Below, piece by piece: positions 34,104 to 44,214 of a stretch of 64,000 nt of DNA. Below the pieces are notes generated by a model. The model was not told the DNA's origin. It saw only the letters and a list, made by a program, of their open reading frames with translations, and did no database searches. Where the stretch lies: NCBI GenBank assembly GCA_021816455.1, contig JAKAXU010000007.1, positions 1-64,000 on the forward strand, given 5' to 3'. Within the stretch, counting starts at the first letter, position 1, and each line of letters opens with the position of its first letter. Position numbers and translations under genes: made by a program. The stretch is from Acidobacteriota bacterium. GTDB lineage: Bacteria; Acidobacteriota; Terriglobia; Terriglobales; Acidobacteriaceae.

Positions 34104-35663
34104 TCAGGACCAGTAGCCGCGGTCGAGCGTGCGGTACTGGATAGCCTCGGCCAGGTGCGGGACGGCAAGCGACTCTGCGCCTTCGAGATCGGCGATGGTG
34201 CGTGCGACTTTCAGGATGCGGTCATGGGCGCGCGCGCTCAGCCCCTGCTGTTGCATGGCGCGCTCCAGCAGGCGCTCGGCGTCCGCGCCCAGCTCGCAGT
34301 GGGCGCGGACCTGGCGCGTGGACATCTGGGCGTTTGCGAAGATTTTTTCTTTGGTGCGATAGAAGCGCTCGCGCTGTCGTTCCCGTGCCTTCATCACACG
34401 GTCGCGGATTTGCGCTGAGCCTTCGGCGGCCGCACCGCCGCGCAGTTCCTTGTACTGCACGGCGGGTACTTCGATGTGAATGTCGATGCGGTCGAGCAGT
34501 GGCCCGGAGACTTTGGAGACGTAGCGCTGGATCATGGGCGGCGTACACATGCACTCGCGAGACTTGTCGTTGAAGTAGCCGCAGGGGCATGGATTCATGG
34601 CTGCGGCAAGCATGAAGCGCGCCGGAAAGGTGAGCGACATGCTGGCTCGCGCGATGGTGACGGTATACTCCTCGAGCGGCTGTCGCATGACCTCCAGCAC
34701 GTTGCGCGGGAACTCCGGGAGTTCGTCGAGGAAGAGCAGTCCATTGTGCGCCAGGGAGACTTCACCGGGGCGCGGAATTGCGCCGCCGCCGATCAGTCCG
34801 GCGTCGGAGATGGTGTGGTGCGGAGAGCGAAAGGGCCGCTGCGCGACAAGTCCGGCAGCAGGGTCCAGAACTCCGGCGACGGAATGAATTTTGGTGGTTT
34901 CCAGAGCTTCTTCAAAGGTGAGCGGCGTCAGGATCGAGGGGAGCCGTTTGGCCAGCATGGTCTTGCCGGAACCTGGCGGGCCGATCATCAGGATGTTGTG
35001 GTCGCCGGCAGCGGCCACCTCCAGCGCGCGCTTGGCGGTCTGCTGGCCGCGTACATCGCTGAAGTCGGCGGAATAGTGTTGCAGTTCGGCGAGCAACGCG
35101 CTGGTGGCTACCTCGAAGCGCGGTCGCTGGACTTCGCCAAGGAGCGTGGAGTTGAGCAGGTCGATGACGTCGATGAGGCTTTTGACGGGGTAGACATGGA
35201 CGCCTTCGACGACTGCTGCCTCCGGTGCGTTGACCGCGGGTACTAGCAGGTTGGCGATGCCGCGCGCGCGGGCAAGAATGGCAATGGAGAGAATGCCTGG
35301 CACAGGGCGCAGCGTTCCGTCCAGGCCCAGTTCGCCCACCAGCAGGAATGGGCTTAGATCTTTCAGATGCAGTGCGCCGTAGGCGCAGAGGATACCAATA
35401 GCGATGGGCAGGTCAAAGCCCGCGCCTTCCTTTTTCAAATCCGCGGGAGCCAGGTTGATGGTGATGTGCGTGGGCGGGACGAGGAAGCCGGAGTTCTTCA
35501 TCGCCGAGCGGACACGGTCGCGGCTCTCGCGCACAGCGGCGTCTGGCAGGCCGACGGTGTGGAAGCGATCTTCCTCGGTGACGGTTCCGCTCAGATCAAC
35601 TTCCACATCGATCAGGTTGGCATCGATGCCATAGACGGCAGCACTCAGGACTTTGGCCAGCAT
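34104..35663 (-). CDS. comM: ComM/YifB-family Mg-chelatase-like AAA+ ATPase
   Basis: AAA+ protein; ComM acts as a helicase in branch migration during natural transformation. The N-terminal domain has [17 protein letters not shown] and [18 protein letters not shown]. The Walker A motif is [16 protein letters not shown] and the Walker B segment is [11 protein letters not shown]. Four Cys in [18 protein letters not shown] suggest a metal site typical of the family. The C-terminal domain has [17 protein letters not shown]. Length 519 is normal. A -10-like TACACT lies about 15 bases before the ATG. Confidence 0.93.
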   Translation of the reverse strand: MLAKVLSAAVYGIDANLIDVEVDLSGTVTEEDRFHTVGLPDAAVRESRDRVRSAMKNSGFLVPPTHITINLAPADLKKEGAGFDLPIAIGILCAYGALHLKDLSPFLLVGELGLDGTLRPVPGILSIAILARARGIANLLVPAVNAPEAAVVEGVHVYPVKSLIDVIDLLNSTLLGEVQRPRFEVATSALLAELQHYSADFSDVRGQQTAKRALEVAAAGDHNILMIGPPGSGKTMLAKRLPSILTPLTFEEALETTKIHSVAGVLDPAAGLVAQRPFRSPHHTISDAGLIGGGAIPRPGEVSLAHNGLLFLDELPEFPRNVLEVMRQPLEEYTVTIARASMSLTFPARFMLAAAMNPCPCGYFNDKSRECMCTPPMIQRYVSKVSGPLLDRIDIHIEVPAVQYKELRGGAAAEGSAQIRDRVMKARERQRERFYRTKEKIFANAQMSTRQVRAHCELGADAERLLERAMQQQGLSARAHDRILKVARTIADLEGAESLAVPHLAEAIQYRTLDRGYWS

Positions 35664-35696
35664 AAGCAGTTACCGGCGAGTGTAGCATCGCGGGCT

Positions 35697-36611
35697 TCAA
35701 GAGGGAGCGACGGTGGGCAGCGGCGCGGGCGTGGACATCTGTTCCGGCATGCGCCAGCGATAGACTCGCCGGGAGTTCTGCCAGAAAAATTTCTCGCGGG
35801 CTTCGGCGCCCTTCGTTGCGAAGTACTCCCGCACGATGGCGAAGGTCTCCGAGTAAGGCAGCCACTGGTCGCTGTTGGGCCAGTCGCTGCCGAAGAGGAC
35901 GTGGTCCTCGTCGAAGACCGAGCAGAGAATATCGAGCGTGGGTCGATAGAAGCCGGGATCGCGCGGCACGTGATGGTGGATGCGGCGGGGAACTTCGGAG
36001 AGTTTGGCGTAGACATTGGGGTTCTGACCGAGAGAGGCGAGCCGTCTGCGCCAGAGATCCCGCGCGGATGCACTTTCCAGTTCGACAGCGGCGGGCAGGT
36101 GATCGATAACGATGCGCAGCTCCGGAATGCGGTCGGCGATGGCGTCGACGGCCTCCAGCAATTCGATGTCGGGGTTGGCAGTGTCGAGGGCCAATCCGAG
36201 AGCGGCGACGGCCTTGAGGTGCGCGAAGACGCCCGGCTTGGCGATGTCGCTGGCCAGATCTCGCTGCCAGAGATTGCCGGTGCGGAGGCCGAGCAGAAGA
36301 GGGTAGGCGGCGAGACGGTTGAGCTGTCGAAGGAAATCCGGGGCGCGGAGATCGAGGTTGCCGACAATGCCGACGATCATGGGGTTTTCTTCTGCCACGC
36401 GCAGCAGCCAGTCGTTGTCCTCCAGGCGCGGACTGGCTTCGATGGCGATGGCGGCGCAGACGCCATGCGACGCGGCGAGCGCGGCAAAGCGCGCTGGCAG
36501 TGCGGGCTGATAGAGAATTGCATCGGTTGGCGCGGGCCAGGGAATACCGCCAGGACGCGCCGGATCGAAGAGGTGAATGTGTGCGTCGAGAACAGGAAAC
36601 AGGGTGGCCAT
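35697..36611 (-). CDS. Amidohydrolase family 2 (TIM-barrel) hydrolase
   Basis: Metal-dependent hydrolase of the group that includes L-fuconolactonase and 2-pyrone-4,6-dicarboxylate lactonase. The HxH metal motif lies in LDAHIHLFDP near the N-terminus. IDHLP and LFGSDWPNS carry the later His and Asp. At 304 residues the length is typical. Substrate cannot be told. It lies upstream of comM in the same direction, separated by 33 bases. Confidence 0.82.
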   Translation of the reverse strand: MATLFPVLDAHIHLFDPARPGGIPWPAPTDAILYQPALPARFAALAASHGVCAAIAIEASPRLEDNDWLLRVAEENPMIVGIVGNLDLRAPDFLRQLNRLAAYPLLLGLRTGNLWQRDLASDIAKPGVFAHLKAVAALGLALDTANPDIELLEAVDAIADRIPELRIVIDHLPAAVELESASARDLWRRRLASLGQNPNVYAKLSEVPRRIHHHVPRDPGFYRPTLDILCSVFDEDHVLFGSDWPNSDQWLPYSETFAIVREYFATKGAEAREKFFWQNSRRVYRWRMPEQMSTPAPLPTVAPS

Positions 36612-36878
36612 GGTCGAACCGCGGAGGTAATCCGAACTTTACCCGAAAGTAGGAAATTCTGAAACTCTGGAGCGCTGCCGGGAATGCGGAGACCGGCCCG
36701 GCGAGTGGGCGGAAGCCCGAACTCCTCTTCCACAGGGTAGGCTATGAACGACCGCTATTGAAGGAAAGAAGTTTTGACAGGGATGATTTGCAGGCAACGG
36801 GCGTTTTTGCGGGAACCGTCTTCTGCAATTCGCGCGTTTTCAATTGCATCATGTATTGTGTTCGGCAGAGGTAGATAA

Positions 36879-38474
36879 ATGAAACGATTTGCTGGATTCT
36901 TGCAGTTGGCGGTAGTTGCCTTGCTGGGGGCGGTGACTCTTGCCGCGGGAGCGGATACTCTGACCATAAGGGTCATCAACGGAAAGTTACACGGCAAACT
37001 GATCAACCACGACAAAGTGCGGGCGTTTCAGGGAATTCCGTACGCCGCGCCACCGGTTGGCAAATTGCGCTGGAAGCCGCCGCAACCGGCAGCGCACTGG
37101 AAGGGCACGCTCGACGCGACGAAGTACGGTCACCATTGCGCGCAGAACCATGTCTTCGACGACATGATCTTTCAGGATTCGACCTCTCCCACCGATACCG
37201 GATCGGAGAATTGCCTGACGCTCAACGTTTATACGCCGGCCGATGCGACGCGGAAGTCGAAGCTGCCGGTCATGTTCTGGATTCACGGCGGCGGTTATGC
37301 CGGAGGCGGCAGCTCCGAGCCGCGCCACGACGGGGATTTCCTGCCTCTGAAGGGAGTCGTGCTGATCACGATCAACTATCGTCTGGGCGTCTTCGGATTT
37401 CTGACGCTGCCCGAGTTGTCCGACGAGCAGGATGGATCGAGCGGTAACTACGGCCTGATGGATATGGTGGCAGCTCTGCGCTGGACGCAGGAAAACATTG
37501 CGGAGTTTGGAGGCGATCCGAAGAACGTGACGATCTTCGGTGAGAGCGCGGGAGCGTTTGCCGTGAGCACGCTGATGGCGGTACCCTCGGCGCAGGGGCT
37601 CTTTGCCAAGGCGATAGGCGAAAGCGGCGGTGCGTTGTCTGCGGGAACGCTGGCGATGCCAACAGCCGATGCGCAGGGGCTGAAGAACGAAAAGCTGCTG
37701 GACGATTTGCATGTGACGACGCTGGAACAGTTGCGGGCGGTGCCGACGGAGGAGATTCTGGCGGTAGTGAAGAAGCAACAGGTGACCCATTATTCACCAG
37801 TGGTGGACGGCAGGTTCATCCCGGAGGCGGTGGTGGATACCTATGTGAAAGGCAAGCAGGCGCACGTGCCGCTGCTGGCCGGCTTCAACCGCGACGAAGG
37901 CAGCTTTCTGGACAAGGGGATGACGGCGGAAAAGTGGAAAGCGTTCGCGGCCAAGCGGTATCCGGACCAGGAGGAAATTTTCCTGAAACTGTATCCGGCG
38001 ACCAACGATGCCGTGGCGGAGCGATCCGCGACCGATTACGGCGGGGACGCGTTCATCGCTTTTGCCACCTGGAAGTGGATCGAGTTCGATCGCAAAACCG
38101 GGGATTCGCCCGTCTATCGTTACAAGTTCGATCTGGGCGCGCCGCCCAGCAAGTTTCATCCGGATCCCGTGGCCTTTCACTCCGATGACATCGAGTATGT
38201 CTTCGGTACCCTAGCGACGCGTCCCGGCGCGGTGTGGCGTCCGGAGGACTGGAAGCTGAGCGACCAGATGATGACCTACTGGACGAACTTTGCCAAGACC
38301 GGAAATCCGAACGGCCCCGGCGTTCCGGAGTGGCCCGAGTATGGGGTGGGCGACCCGGTGCAGCATCTGGACAATCCGATCACCTCGCGTCCCGATGAAA
38401 ACCGTCCGCGTTACGAGTGGTGGCTGCAGCAGGATGAAAACGCGGCAACCAGGCATCCATCCGCCACGAACTGA
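36879..38474 (+). CDS. Secreted carboxylesterase, type B
   Basis: Exported serine esterase of the alpha/beta-hydrolase fold. A signal peptide covers about 1-24. AFQGIPYAAPPVGKLRWKPP, the oxyanion segment WIHGGGYAGGG and the nucleophile elbow FGESAGAFAV (catalytic Ser) are all typical. FNRDEGSFL and HSDDIEYVFG are the usual acid and His regions. AGAGG lies 8 bases before the ATG. The preceding gap (36612-36878) holds no gene. A strong terminator follows the stop. Confidence 0.92.
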   Translation: MKRFAGFLQLAVVALLGAVTLAAGADTLTIRVINGKLHGKLINHDKVRAFQGIPYAAPPVGKLRWKPPQPAAHWKGTLDATKYGHHCAQNHVFDDMIFQDSTSPTDTGSENCLTLNVYTPADATRKSKLPVMFWIHGGGYAGGGSSEPRHDGDFLPLKGVVLITINYRLGVFGFLTLPELSDEQDGSSGNYGLMDMVAALRWTQENIAEFGGDPKNVTIFGESAGAFAVSTLMAVPSAQGLFAKAIGESGGALSAGTLAMPTADAQGLKNEKLLDDLHVTTLEQLRAVPTEEILAVVKKQQVTHYSPVVDGRFIPEAVVDTYVKGKQAHVPLLAGFNRDEGSFLDKGMTAEKWKAFAAKRYPDQEEIFLKLYPATNDAVAERSATDYGGDAFIAFATWKWIEFDRKTGDSPVYRYKFDLGAPPSKFHPDPVAFHSDDIEYVFGTLATRPGAVWRPEDWKLSDQMMTYWTNFAKTGNPNGPGVPEWPEYGVGDPVQHLDNPITSRPDENRPRYEWWLQQDENAATRHPSATN

Positions 38475-38494
38475 AAGACGCGATGCGAGAATCA

Positions 38495-38524
38495 CGCCCG
38501 GCTTCGGCCGGGCGTTTCGTTTTT
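38495..38524 (+). terminator. Strong rho-independent terminator
   Basis: CGCCCGGC and GCCGGGCG (38495-38502 and 38507-38514) close a TTCG tetraloop, followed by TTTCGTTTTT. It ends the carboxylesterase transcript. Confidence 0.85.
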
Positions 38525-38543
38525 GTGGACGAGGGATCCGAAG

Positions 38544-39713
38544 TTACTGCGGTTTACTCGTGGTCGGCAGCAGGCCTGCGGTCGGGCGTCGTCCGGAGTG
38601 AACCCAGGCCAGCAACTCATCCATCGCTGTCAGCGTCTGCTCCCGGGAGATGTTGCAATGCCCGTCGGCTTTGACAAACTGCTGAACAAAAAAATGGCTG
38701 CTTCCCATGCGCTGCGCCAGGTCAGCGTACTGGCTGACGGTATCGGGTGGAATCACCGGATCATAAGAAGTATGCAGGGCAAGGAGCGGTCGATCGAGCA
38801 CTCCGGTCGGGGTATACCAGGTCTTCAGATAATCGAGTGCAGCATTCGATGCCGTGTACCGCTCGACGCCCGCGTTCAGCGCATTGTCGTCCGGGCCGCC
38901 GAAGTAGAGCAGATTCGCATTGTTGATCGTCGGCGCGCCGATCTTCTGCTCCAGATCACGCTCAATGTACGCAAGAAAGACCAGCACCCCGGCCATGTCC
39001 TCGTCGGTTTTGAAGTGACCCAGTGCCTTGATCTCGGCGTAGCCGGTGGGATTGTCGTGCAGATGTGCCTGCACGTGATGCGCGAGCGCCTGGTCCAGAT
39101 TCACATTGGTGGGGATGTGCTCCGGTCCGGGAATCAGCCCCGGATAGTAGTAATCGAAGGCTGCCAGCATTGCGCCGCCATGTTCGATGGCCCAGGTGGC
39201 AGGCTCCAGCAGGCCGCAGAGCGCCAGCGCGCCGTTGTATCGGCTGGGGTAGCTTTCGATCGTCGCCAGGGTGAGCATGCCGCCCATCGAGTGGCCGGTG
39301 ACGTAAGACTCCCTGGGCTGGCCGTAGTGCGCGATGAAATAACGGCGCAGAGTCTCGGTTTCGCTCATGGCCTGCTCCACGGCCCATCCGGTCACCGAGT
39401 ATCCGGACTGGATGACGGCAAATCCGCGTCTTGTGAAGCCGCTGCCCATGGCATTCGGCCGGGCCTTATCGAAGGCAACCGGCGTCTCCGAGTATCCGTG
39501 ATAATAGACGATCAGTGTCCCGTTCCAGTGGACCGGCATATCAATTCGAAACGGAGCGCCGTCCAGGGTTCCGGTCTCGACATGGACAGCGGCGTCCGCC
39601 GGTTGCCCGTGAGCGGTCTGCTGCGGAGCTGAGGCCGTCGCAGGCACTCCCCACGCCAGTGCGATCAGGCACAACAGCGCCCTTAGGCGGATTTTCGATA
39701 CAGGATTTTTCAT
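38544..39713 (-). CDS. Secreted alpha/beta hydrolase
   Basis: A signal peptide covers about 1-27 ([20 protein letters not shown]). The nucleophile elbow is TGHSMGGML, the oxyanion loop VYYHGYSET, and a His in [10 protein letters not shown] near the C-terminus is the likely third triad member. The protein is 389 residues long. The open frame extends upstream, but ATG 39713 (MKNPVS) has GGGAG seven bases before it and begins the signal peptide. Substrate unknown. It converges on the carboxylesterase gene. Confidence 0.8.
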   Translation of the reverse strand: MKNPVSKIRLRALLCLIALAWGVPATASAPQQTAHGQPADAAVHVETGTLDGAPFRIDMPVHWNGTLIVYYHGYSETPVAFDKARPNAMGSGFTRRGFAVIQSGYSVTGWAVEQAMSETETLRRYFIAHYGQPRESYVTGHSMGGMLTLATIESYPSRYNGALALCGLLEPATWAIEHGGAMLAAFDYYYPGLIPGPEHIPTNVNLDQALAHHVQAHLHDNPTGYAEIKALGHFKTDEDMAGVLVFLAYIERDLEQKIGAPTINNANLLYFGGPDDNALNAGVERYTASNAALDYLKTWYTPTGVLDRPLLALHTSYDPVIPPDTVSQYADLAQRMGSSHFFVQQFVKADGHCNISREQTLTAMDELLAWVHSGRRPTAGLLPTTSKPQ

Positions 39714-39810
39714 GCGATGCTCCCGAACATTGCAGCAGATTGGCCTTGGTGACGGCGTGCAGCGGGCACAAACTTGCCTCACGCCCCATGCTTCGTGCCA
39801 CACTGGAAGA

Positions 39811-41361
39811 GTGTCAGCACAAACCATCGTTATCCTCGACTTTGGGTCACAGTATACCCAACTGATTGCGCGGCGCATCCGCGAGTTCAACGTCTTTTCC
39901 GTGGTATTGCCTTGTACGGCTCCGCTGGACGAGATTCGCGCGCTTGCGCCGATCGGTCTCATCCTCTCCGGCGGGCCGTCCTCGGTCTATGACGCGGACG
40001 CGCCTCCGGCCGATCCGGCTCTGCTGTCTTTTGGAGTGCCGATTCTCGGCATCTGTTACGGCCTGCAATTCATCGTGCATCATCTGGGTGGACGGGTTGC
40101 CTCCGCGTCGCGTCGCGAATACGGTCATGCCGAGGTCTCGATTCTGGACCCGGCAGCGCCGCTGTTTGCCGGTGTGCCGACTGCGATTGAGGCCTGGATG
40201 AGTCACGGCGATGAAGCGCAGCAGTTGCCGGAGGGTTTCCGTCTGATCGCGCAGACCTCAAATGCGCTGGCGGGCATTGCCAACGACGAGCGCCGCATCT
40301 GGGCCGTACAGTTCCATCCGGAGGTGCATCACACGCCGTTGGGCAGCCAGATCCTGCGCAACTTTGTGGTTGGCCTTTGCGCCGCGCAGGCCGACTGGAC
40401 GCCGACTCGCTTCATCGAATCGACCGTTGCTTCGATCCGCGAAAAAGTCGGTTCAGGCCATGTGCTCTGCGCGCTTTCGGGTGGAGTCGATTCTTCGGTC
40501 GCCGCCGTGCTGGTGCATCGAGCCATTGGCAGCCAGCTCACCTGCGTCTTTGTGAACAACGGAGTGCTGCGCAAAAACGAATTCGAGCAGGTCACGCGCA
40601 ATCTGCGGGAAAAACTGGGCTTGAATCTGGTGCCTATCGATGCTTCGGAGCGGTTTCTCGACCAACTCTCCGGAGTCACCGATCCGGAGACCAAGCGCAA
40701 GATCATCGGGCGCGAGTTCATCACTGTCTTTGAAGCCGAGGCCGAGCGCATTGCGGCGCAGGCGGGCAGAATCGACTGGCTGGTGCAGGGAACGCTTTAC
40801 CCGGACGTGATCGAGTCGTCCAGCGTGCGCGGTCCGTCGCAGACGATCAAGAGTCATCACAACGTGGGCGGCCTGCCGGAGCGCATGAAGATGAAGCTCA
40901 TCGAGCCACTGCGCGATCTTTTCAAGGATGAAGTGCGCCGCATTGGCCGCGACCTGGGCATGCCGGAGGAGATTCTCGGTCGACAGCCGTTTCCTGGCCC
41001 GGGACTGGCCGTGCGTATCGTGGGCGAGGTGACGCCGGAGCGCGTCGCCATCCTGCAGAATGCCGATGAAATCGTCGTAGGGGAGATCAAGGCTGCCGGG
41101 TTGTATTCGCAAATCTGGCAAAGCTTTGCCGTGCTGCTTCCGGTGCGCAGCGTCGGCGTGATGGGCGATCAACGTACGTACGCTTATACCTGCGCCATTC
41201 GCGCCGTGCACTCCGAAGACGGCATGACGGCGGACTGGACGCCACTGCCACATGAGCTGCTCAAACGCATCTCCAATCGCATCGTGAACGAAGTGCGCGG
41301 CATCAATCGCGTGGTCTACGACATCACCTCCAAGCCGCCCGGCACGATCGAGTGGGAGTAG
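39811..41361 (+). CDS. guaA: GMP synthase (glutamine-hydrolysing)
   Basis: Aminates XMP to GMP. The glutaminase domain (about 1-195) has [18 protein letters not shown], the nucleophile Cys in GICYGLQF and HPEVHHT. The ATP pyrophosphatase domain has the P-loop [10 protein letters not shown]. The dimerisation domain ends [10 protein letters not shown]. The GTG start at 39811 gives 516 residues with the correct family N-terminus; a longer open frame upstream is rejected. CACACT ends six bases before the GTG, a weak -10 candidate. A glycosyltransferase gene starts 2 bases after the stop. Confidence 0.96.
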   Translation: MSAQTIVILDFGSQYTQLIARRIREFNVFSVVLPCTAPLDEIRALAPIGLILSGGPSSVYDADAPPADPALLSFGVPILGICYGLQFIVHHLGGRVASASRREYGHAEVSILDPAAPLFAGVPTAIEAWMSHGDEAQQLPEGFRLIAQTSNALAGIANDERRIWAVQFHPEVHHTPLGSQILRNFVVGLCAAQADWTPTRFIESTVASIREKVGSGHVLCALSGGVDSSVAAVLVHRAIGSQLTCVFVNNGVLRKNEFEQVTRNLREKLGLNLVPIDASERFLDQLSGVTDPETKRKIIGREFITVFEAEAERIAAQAGRIDWLVQGTLYPDVIESSSVRGPSQTIKSHHNVGGLPERMKMKLIEPLRDLFKDEVRRIGRDLGMPEEILGRQPFPGPGLAVRIVGEVTPERVAILQNADEIVVGEIKAAGLYSQIWQSFAVLLPVRSVGVMGDQRTYAYTCAIRAVHSEDGMTADWTPLPHELLKRISNRIVNEVRGINRVVYDITSKPPGTIEWE

Positions 41362-41363
41362 CG

Positions 41364-42614
41364 ATGGTCCTGCTCAGCCATCCGACCGGGAACGCCAATG
41401 TCGCTGCGGTTGCCGAGGCGTTGCAGCAGGAAAATCTTCTGACAGCCTACTTCACCTGCATCCACTGGCGACCAGATGCGGCTTATGCGCGATGGGTTCC
41501 GGGCGGAGTGCGCCGGACGCTGGAGCGACGCGCGCGGGTGCGGATTCCGGCAGGGAAAATTCATACCAGACCGGGCAGGGAACTGGTTCGCAACCTGCTG
41601 CTCCGTACAGGGGAAAACCGATTCGCTGCGGGCGAGGACAAGCCGTTTTCGATCGACGCTGTTTATCGCGATCTGGACCGACACATCACGCGGCGCCTGA
41701 GCGATTTTCCCGCGGTGCGCGCTGTTTACGCTTACGAAGACGGTGCGCTGGAGCAGTTCCGCGCAGCGAAGCAGCGTGGCCTGCGCTGCATCTACGACCT
41801 GCCCATAGGTTACTGGCGCGCCAGCCGCGAGATCGCCGCCGAAGAGGCAGAACGGCGGCCTGAGTGGAAAAACACTCTGCAGGCGCTGGCCGACAGCGAT
41901 GCCAAGTGCGCGCGCAAGGATGAAGAGCTTGCACTAGCCGACACCGTGCTCGTTCCCAGCAGCTTTGTGCGGCGCACGCTGGATCATTTTCCCGGCGCGC
42001 AGAAGCAGGTGATCGTCGCGCCGTTTGGTGTGCCGGCTGCCGCAGCATCTCCGCGTGCGATGACGGATCGCTCAAAACCACTGCGCGTGCTCTTCGTGGG
42101 CGGCCTGTCCCAGCGCAAAGGAATCGCCGATCTTTTCGAAGCGGTGGAGAAACTCGGCAGCGCGGTCACGCTTACTGTGATCGGGCGGAAGACAGCAGGG
42201 CTTTGCCCTTCTCTCGACGACTGTTGCCGGAGAGTTCGCTGGATTGCTTCACTGCCGCACGCGCAGGTGCTCGAAGAGATGCGCCGACACGATGTCTTCG
42301 TCTTCCCGTCCCTCTTTGAGGGGTTGGCGCTGGTGCTCGGTGAGGCCATTTCTCAGGGACTGCCGGTGATTACGACGCCGAACTCGGGCGGGGAAGATAT
42401 TCTGCGCGATGGGGTGGACAGCTTCTTCGTGCCTATTCGCTCGCCAGAGGCGATTGCTGGACGGCTGCTACTCCTGCACGAGGACCGCAAATGGTTGAAG
42501 GCGATGAGCGATGCGGCGCTGGAGCGCGCCGGGGAACTGACCTGGGCTGCGTATCGGCGGCGAGTCGTTGCAGCGGTTCATACGGCTATCGAGAGACCGG
42601 TTTCGACGACGTAG
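41364..42614 (+). CDS. Glycosyltransferase family 4 (GT-B)
   Basis: Retaining glycosyltransferase with no membrane helix. The C-terminal half has the donor-binding pattern VLFVGGLSQRKGIADLFEAV and the E(x7)E region FPSLFEGLALVLGEAISQGLPVITTP. The N-terminus begins MVLLSHPTGNANV. ATG 41364 has GGGAG five bases before it and lies two bases after the guaA stop, so it is probably co-transcribed with guaA although the functions are unrelated. The 3' end overlaps the convergent next gene by 29 bases. Sugar and acceptor unknown. Confidence 0.82.
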   Translation: MVLLSHPTGNANVAAVAEALQQENLLTAYFTCIHWRPDAAYARWVPGGVRRTLERRARVRIPAGKIHTRPGRELVRNLLLRTGENRFAAGEDKPFSIDAVYRDLDRHITRRLSDFPAVRAVYAYEDGALEQFRAAKQRGLRCIYDLPIGYWRASREIAAEEAERRPEWKNTLQALADSDAKCARKDEELALADTVLVPSSFVRRTLDHFPGAQKQVIVAPFGVPAAAASPRAMTDRSKPLRVLFVGGLSQRKGIADLFEAVEKLGSAVTLTVIGRKTAGLCPSLDDCCRRVRWIASLPHAQVLEEMRRHDVFVFPSLFEGLALVLGEAISQGLPVITTPNSGGEDILRDGVDSFFVPIRSPEAIAGRLLLLHEDRKWLKAMSDAALERAGELTWAAYRRRVVAAVHTAIERPVSTT

Positions 42615-44070
42615 AGGGAGGGATTGCGCCGAGTTGAGGTTTCAGAATCGGCGCATTCAGCGGCGCGGTGTCGATGTCGATGCGCGTTCCCTGTGGGAAG
42701 GCAATCTCGTGCCCATGCCGCAGCCATGTGGAGCTGATCGAGAGACCCACGGCATAGAATCCGATTCCCGCGGCGAGAGAACGAGATCCGGCGGCGAGGC
42801 CAGCGATGCGACCGGCAGCACCGAAGCCGTTGGAGGCAGCGCCGGTCTGTGCAGTCATATTCCCATCCGTGTCCAGCGCATGTCCGGCCAGCAGGCCCAT
42901 CGCAATGGGCGCAAGCACGCTGCCGTTGCTCTTGCCGGAGACGTTGCCCTCGGCGTCCATGTTCATCTGCTTACCGCCGTTAGCCATTGCGCTGGTGACC
43001 GAGCCTTGCACGGTCTGCGTCGCTCCGGCGGGCATCTTCAACTGTTGAAAGCTGAAGCGCAGATGTCCGCTGCGGCCAAAGGATCGAGCGGCTTTGCTGG
43101 TGGTTACGCGGCCCAACAGCTCGGCTCCCTGAGGAATCTTTAGCTGGTGCTGCGCATCATAGGTCGGCTCCACGACGCGTGCTTTGATGGCGTCCCCTGC
43201 TTTGGACGAGCGGGAACTGATCGGAGTCTCCAGTTCGGCGTGAATCAGCCAGTGCGGTCCGGGATCGGCAGCCGCCGGGGTGGGCTTTTGCGGCTGGGGC
43301 TTGCGTTTGGCGCGTTTTTTGTGCGGCTTTTGCGGCGGAGTGAAGACCGTAGGCTGACCGGAAGCCTGCAACTGATGGACGGCCAGCGAGTCGGTCAGGG
43401 GGAAGCTCCATGTGGCGCCTGCGTTAATCTGCTCCGGATGGTAGGGGAGCTGCTGATAGAACGCAACTTTCAGCCGGTTGCCCAATCCCGGCGAGGTCAG
43501 GAAGTCCTTGGTGGCCGCAGCCCGCTGCCGCAATGCGCTCCATGCTCGCGCAAACAGCGAGTGCCGCTTGTTGGTAGCACTGGCCGCGAGGGAAACCATG
43601 GGCAGCCCCGCCTGTGCCGCATCTGCATGAATCGCAACCGCGCCGCCGCTGGTCTCGATCGAGTCAAAGCGTACCATCGGATGATGGATCGGGGTGAAGT
43701 CTCCATTGAGTTTTGCCCAGATACGGGCCGATTTGTCCGGTGTCAGAGCTTCCAGGTGCCCCCGCAGCAGTGTGCCCTTCGGCAGCACAAGCGCGTTGTT
43801 CACGTAAATGGGCGCCAACAGTTGGCCATCGATGACGGTGCCCTTCTTCATCGGATAAACGCGCGTGGCCGAGACGCTCAGGTAGGTTCCTTTGGCGATG
43901 GCTGCCGGCGGCAACGGCTTGACCGGAGGTGCAGCAACGACCGGAGGTGTAGCTACGACCGGAGGTGCCGCGGGTGGATTTGGGCGTTTGTGAAGCGTCT
44001 GAGCGCAGGCTACCGCCGCCATTCCTGCCAGAATCAGCGCAGTTCCCCCAGCCTTCCATCCATGGGACAT
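42586..44070 (-). CDS. Secreted protein with VirB10/TrbI-like repeated beta motifs
   Basis: Not a clear member of a named family. A signal peptide (about 1-24 from ATG 44070) is followed by a Pro/Val linker built from repeats of PPVVA, encoded by an imperfect 18-base DNA repeat near 43920-43980. Two similar blocks follow, one centred on VLPKGTLLRGHL and one on KIPQGAELLGRV, each resembling the LIPKGSxLxG strand of VirB10/TrbI barrels; a third short match is FPQGTRIDI near the C-terminus. Between them is a Lys/Pro-rich linker. No type IV secretion genes are nearby. TTG 44085 is an alternative start. Confidence 0.55.
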   Translation of the reverse strand: MSHGWKAGGTALILAGMAAVACAQTLHKRPNPPAAPPVVATPPVVAAPPVKPLPPAAIAKGTYLSVSATRVYPMKKGTVIDGQLLAPIYVNNALVLPKGTLLRGHLEALTPDKSARIWAKLNGDFTPIHHPMVRFDSIETSGGAVAIHADAAQAGLPMVSLAASATNKRHSLFARAWSALRQRAAATKDFLTSPGLGNRLKVAFYQQLPYHPEQINAGATWSFPLTDSLAVHQLQASGQPTVFTPPQKPHKKRAKRKPQPQKPTPAAADPGPHWLIHAELETPISSRSSKAGDAIKARVVEPTYDAQHQLKIPQGAELLGRVTTSKAARSFGRSGHLRFSFQQLKMPAGATQTVQGSVTSAMANGGKQMNMDAEGNVSGKSNGSVLAPIAMGLLAGHALDTDGNMTAQTGAASNGFGAAGRIAGLAAGSRSLAAGIGFYAVGLSISSTWLRHGHEIAFPQGTRIDIDTAPLNAPILKPQLGAIPPSTSSKPVSR

Positions 44071-44202
44071 TCTGTTCGACCGCAAGTGACCCCCGCAGAA
44101 TCGTTTCTCACGGTATCAGACTGCGCGTTTTGAACGAAGAAAGCAAACCTGTCGCAGGATCGGTCGTAGAGCTGCGGATTCGGTCCTCGTACGGGCAGCA
44201 TT

Positions 44203-44208
44203 TAGACT
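44203..44208 (+). promoter_or_regulatory. -10-like box TAGACT, probable leaderless start of hisS
   Basis: TAGACT ends exactly six bases before the GTG start of hisS; there is no ribosome binding site. The same hexamer at the same spacing precedes two other genes near 58.4 and 59.6 kb. Confidence 0.55.
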
Positions 44209-44214
44209 GAAAAG

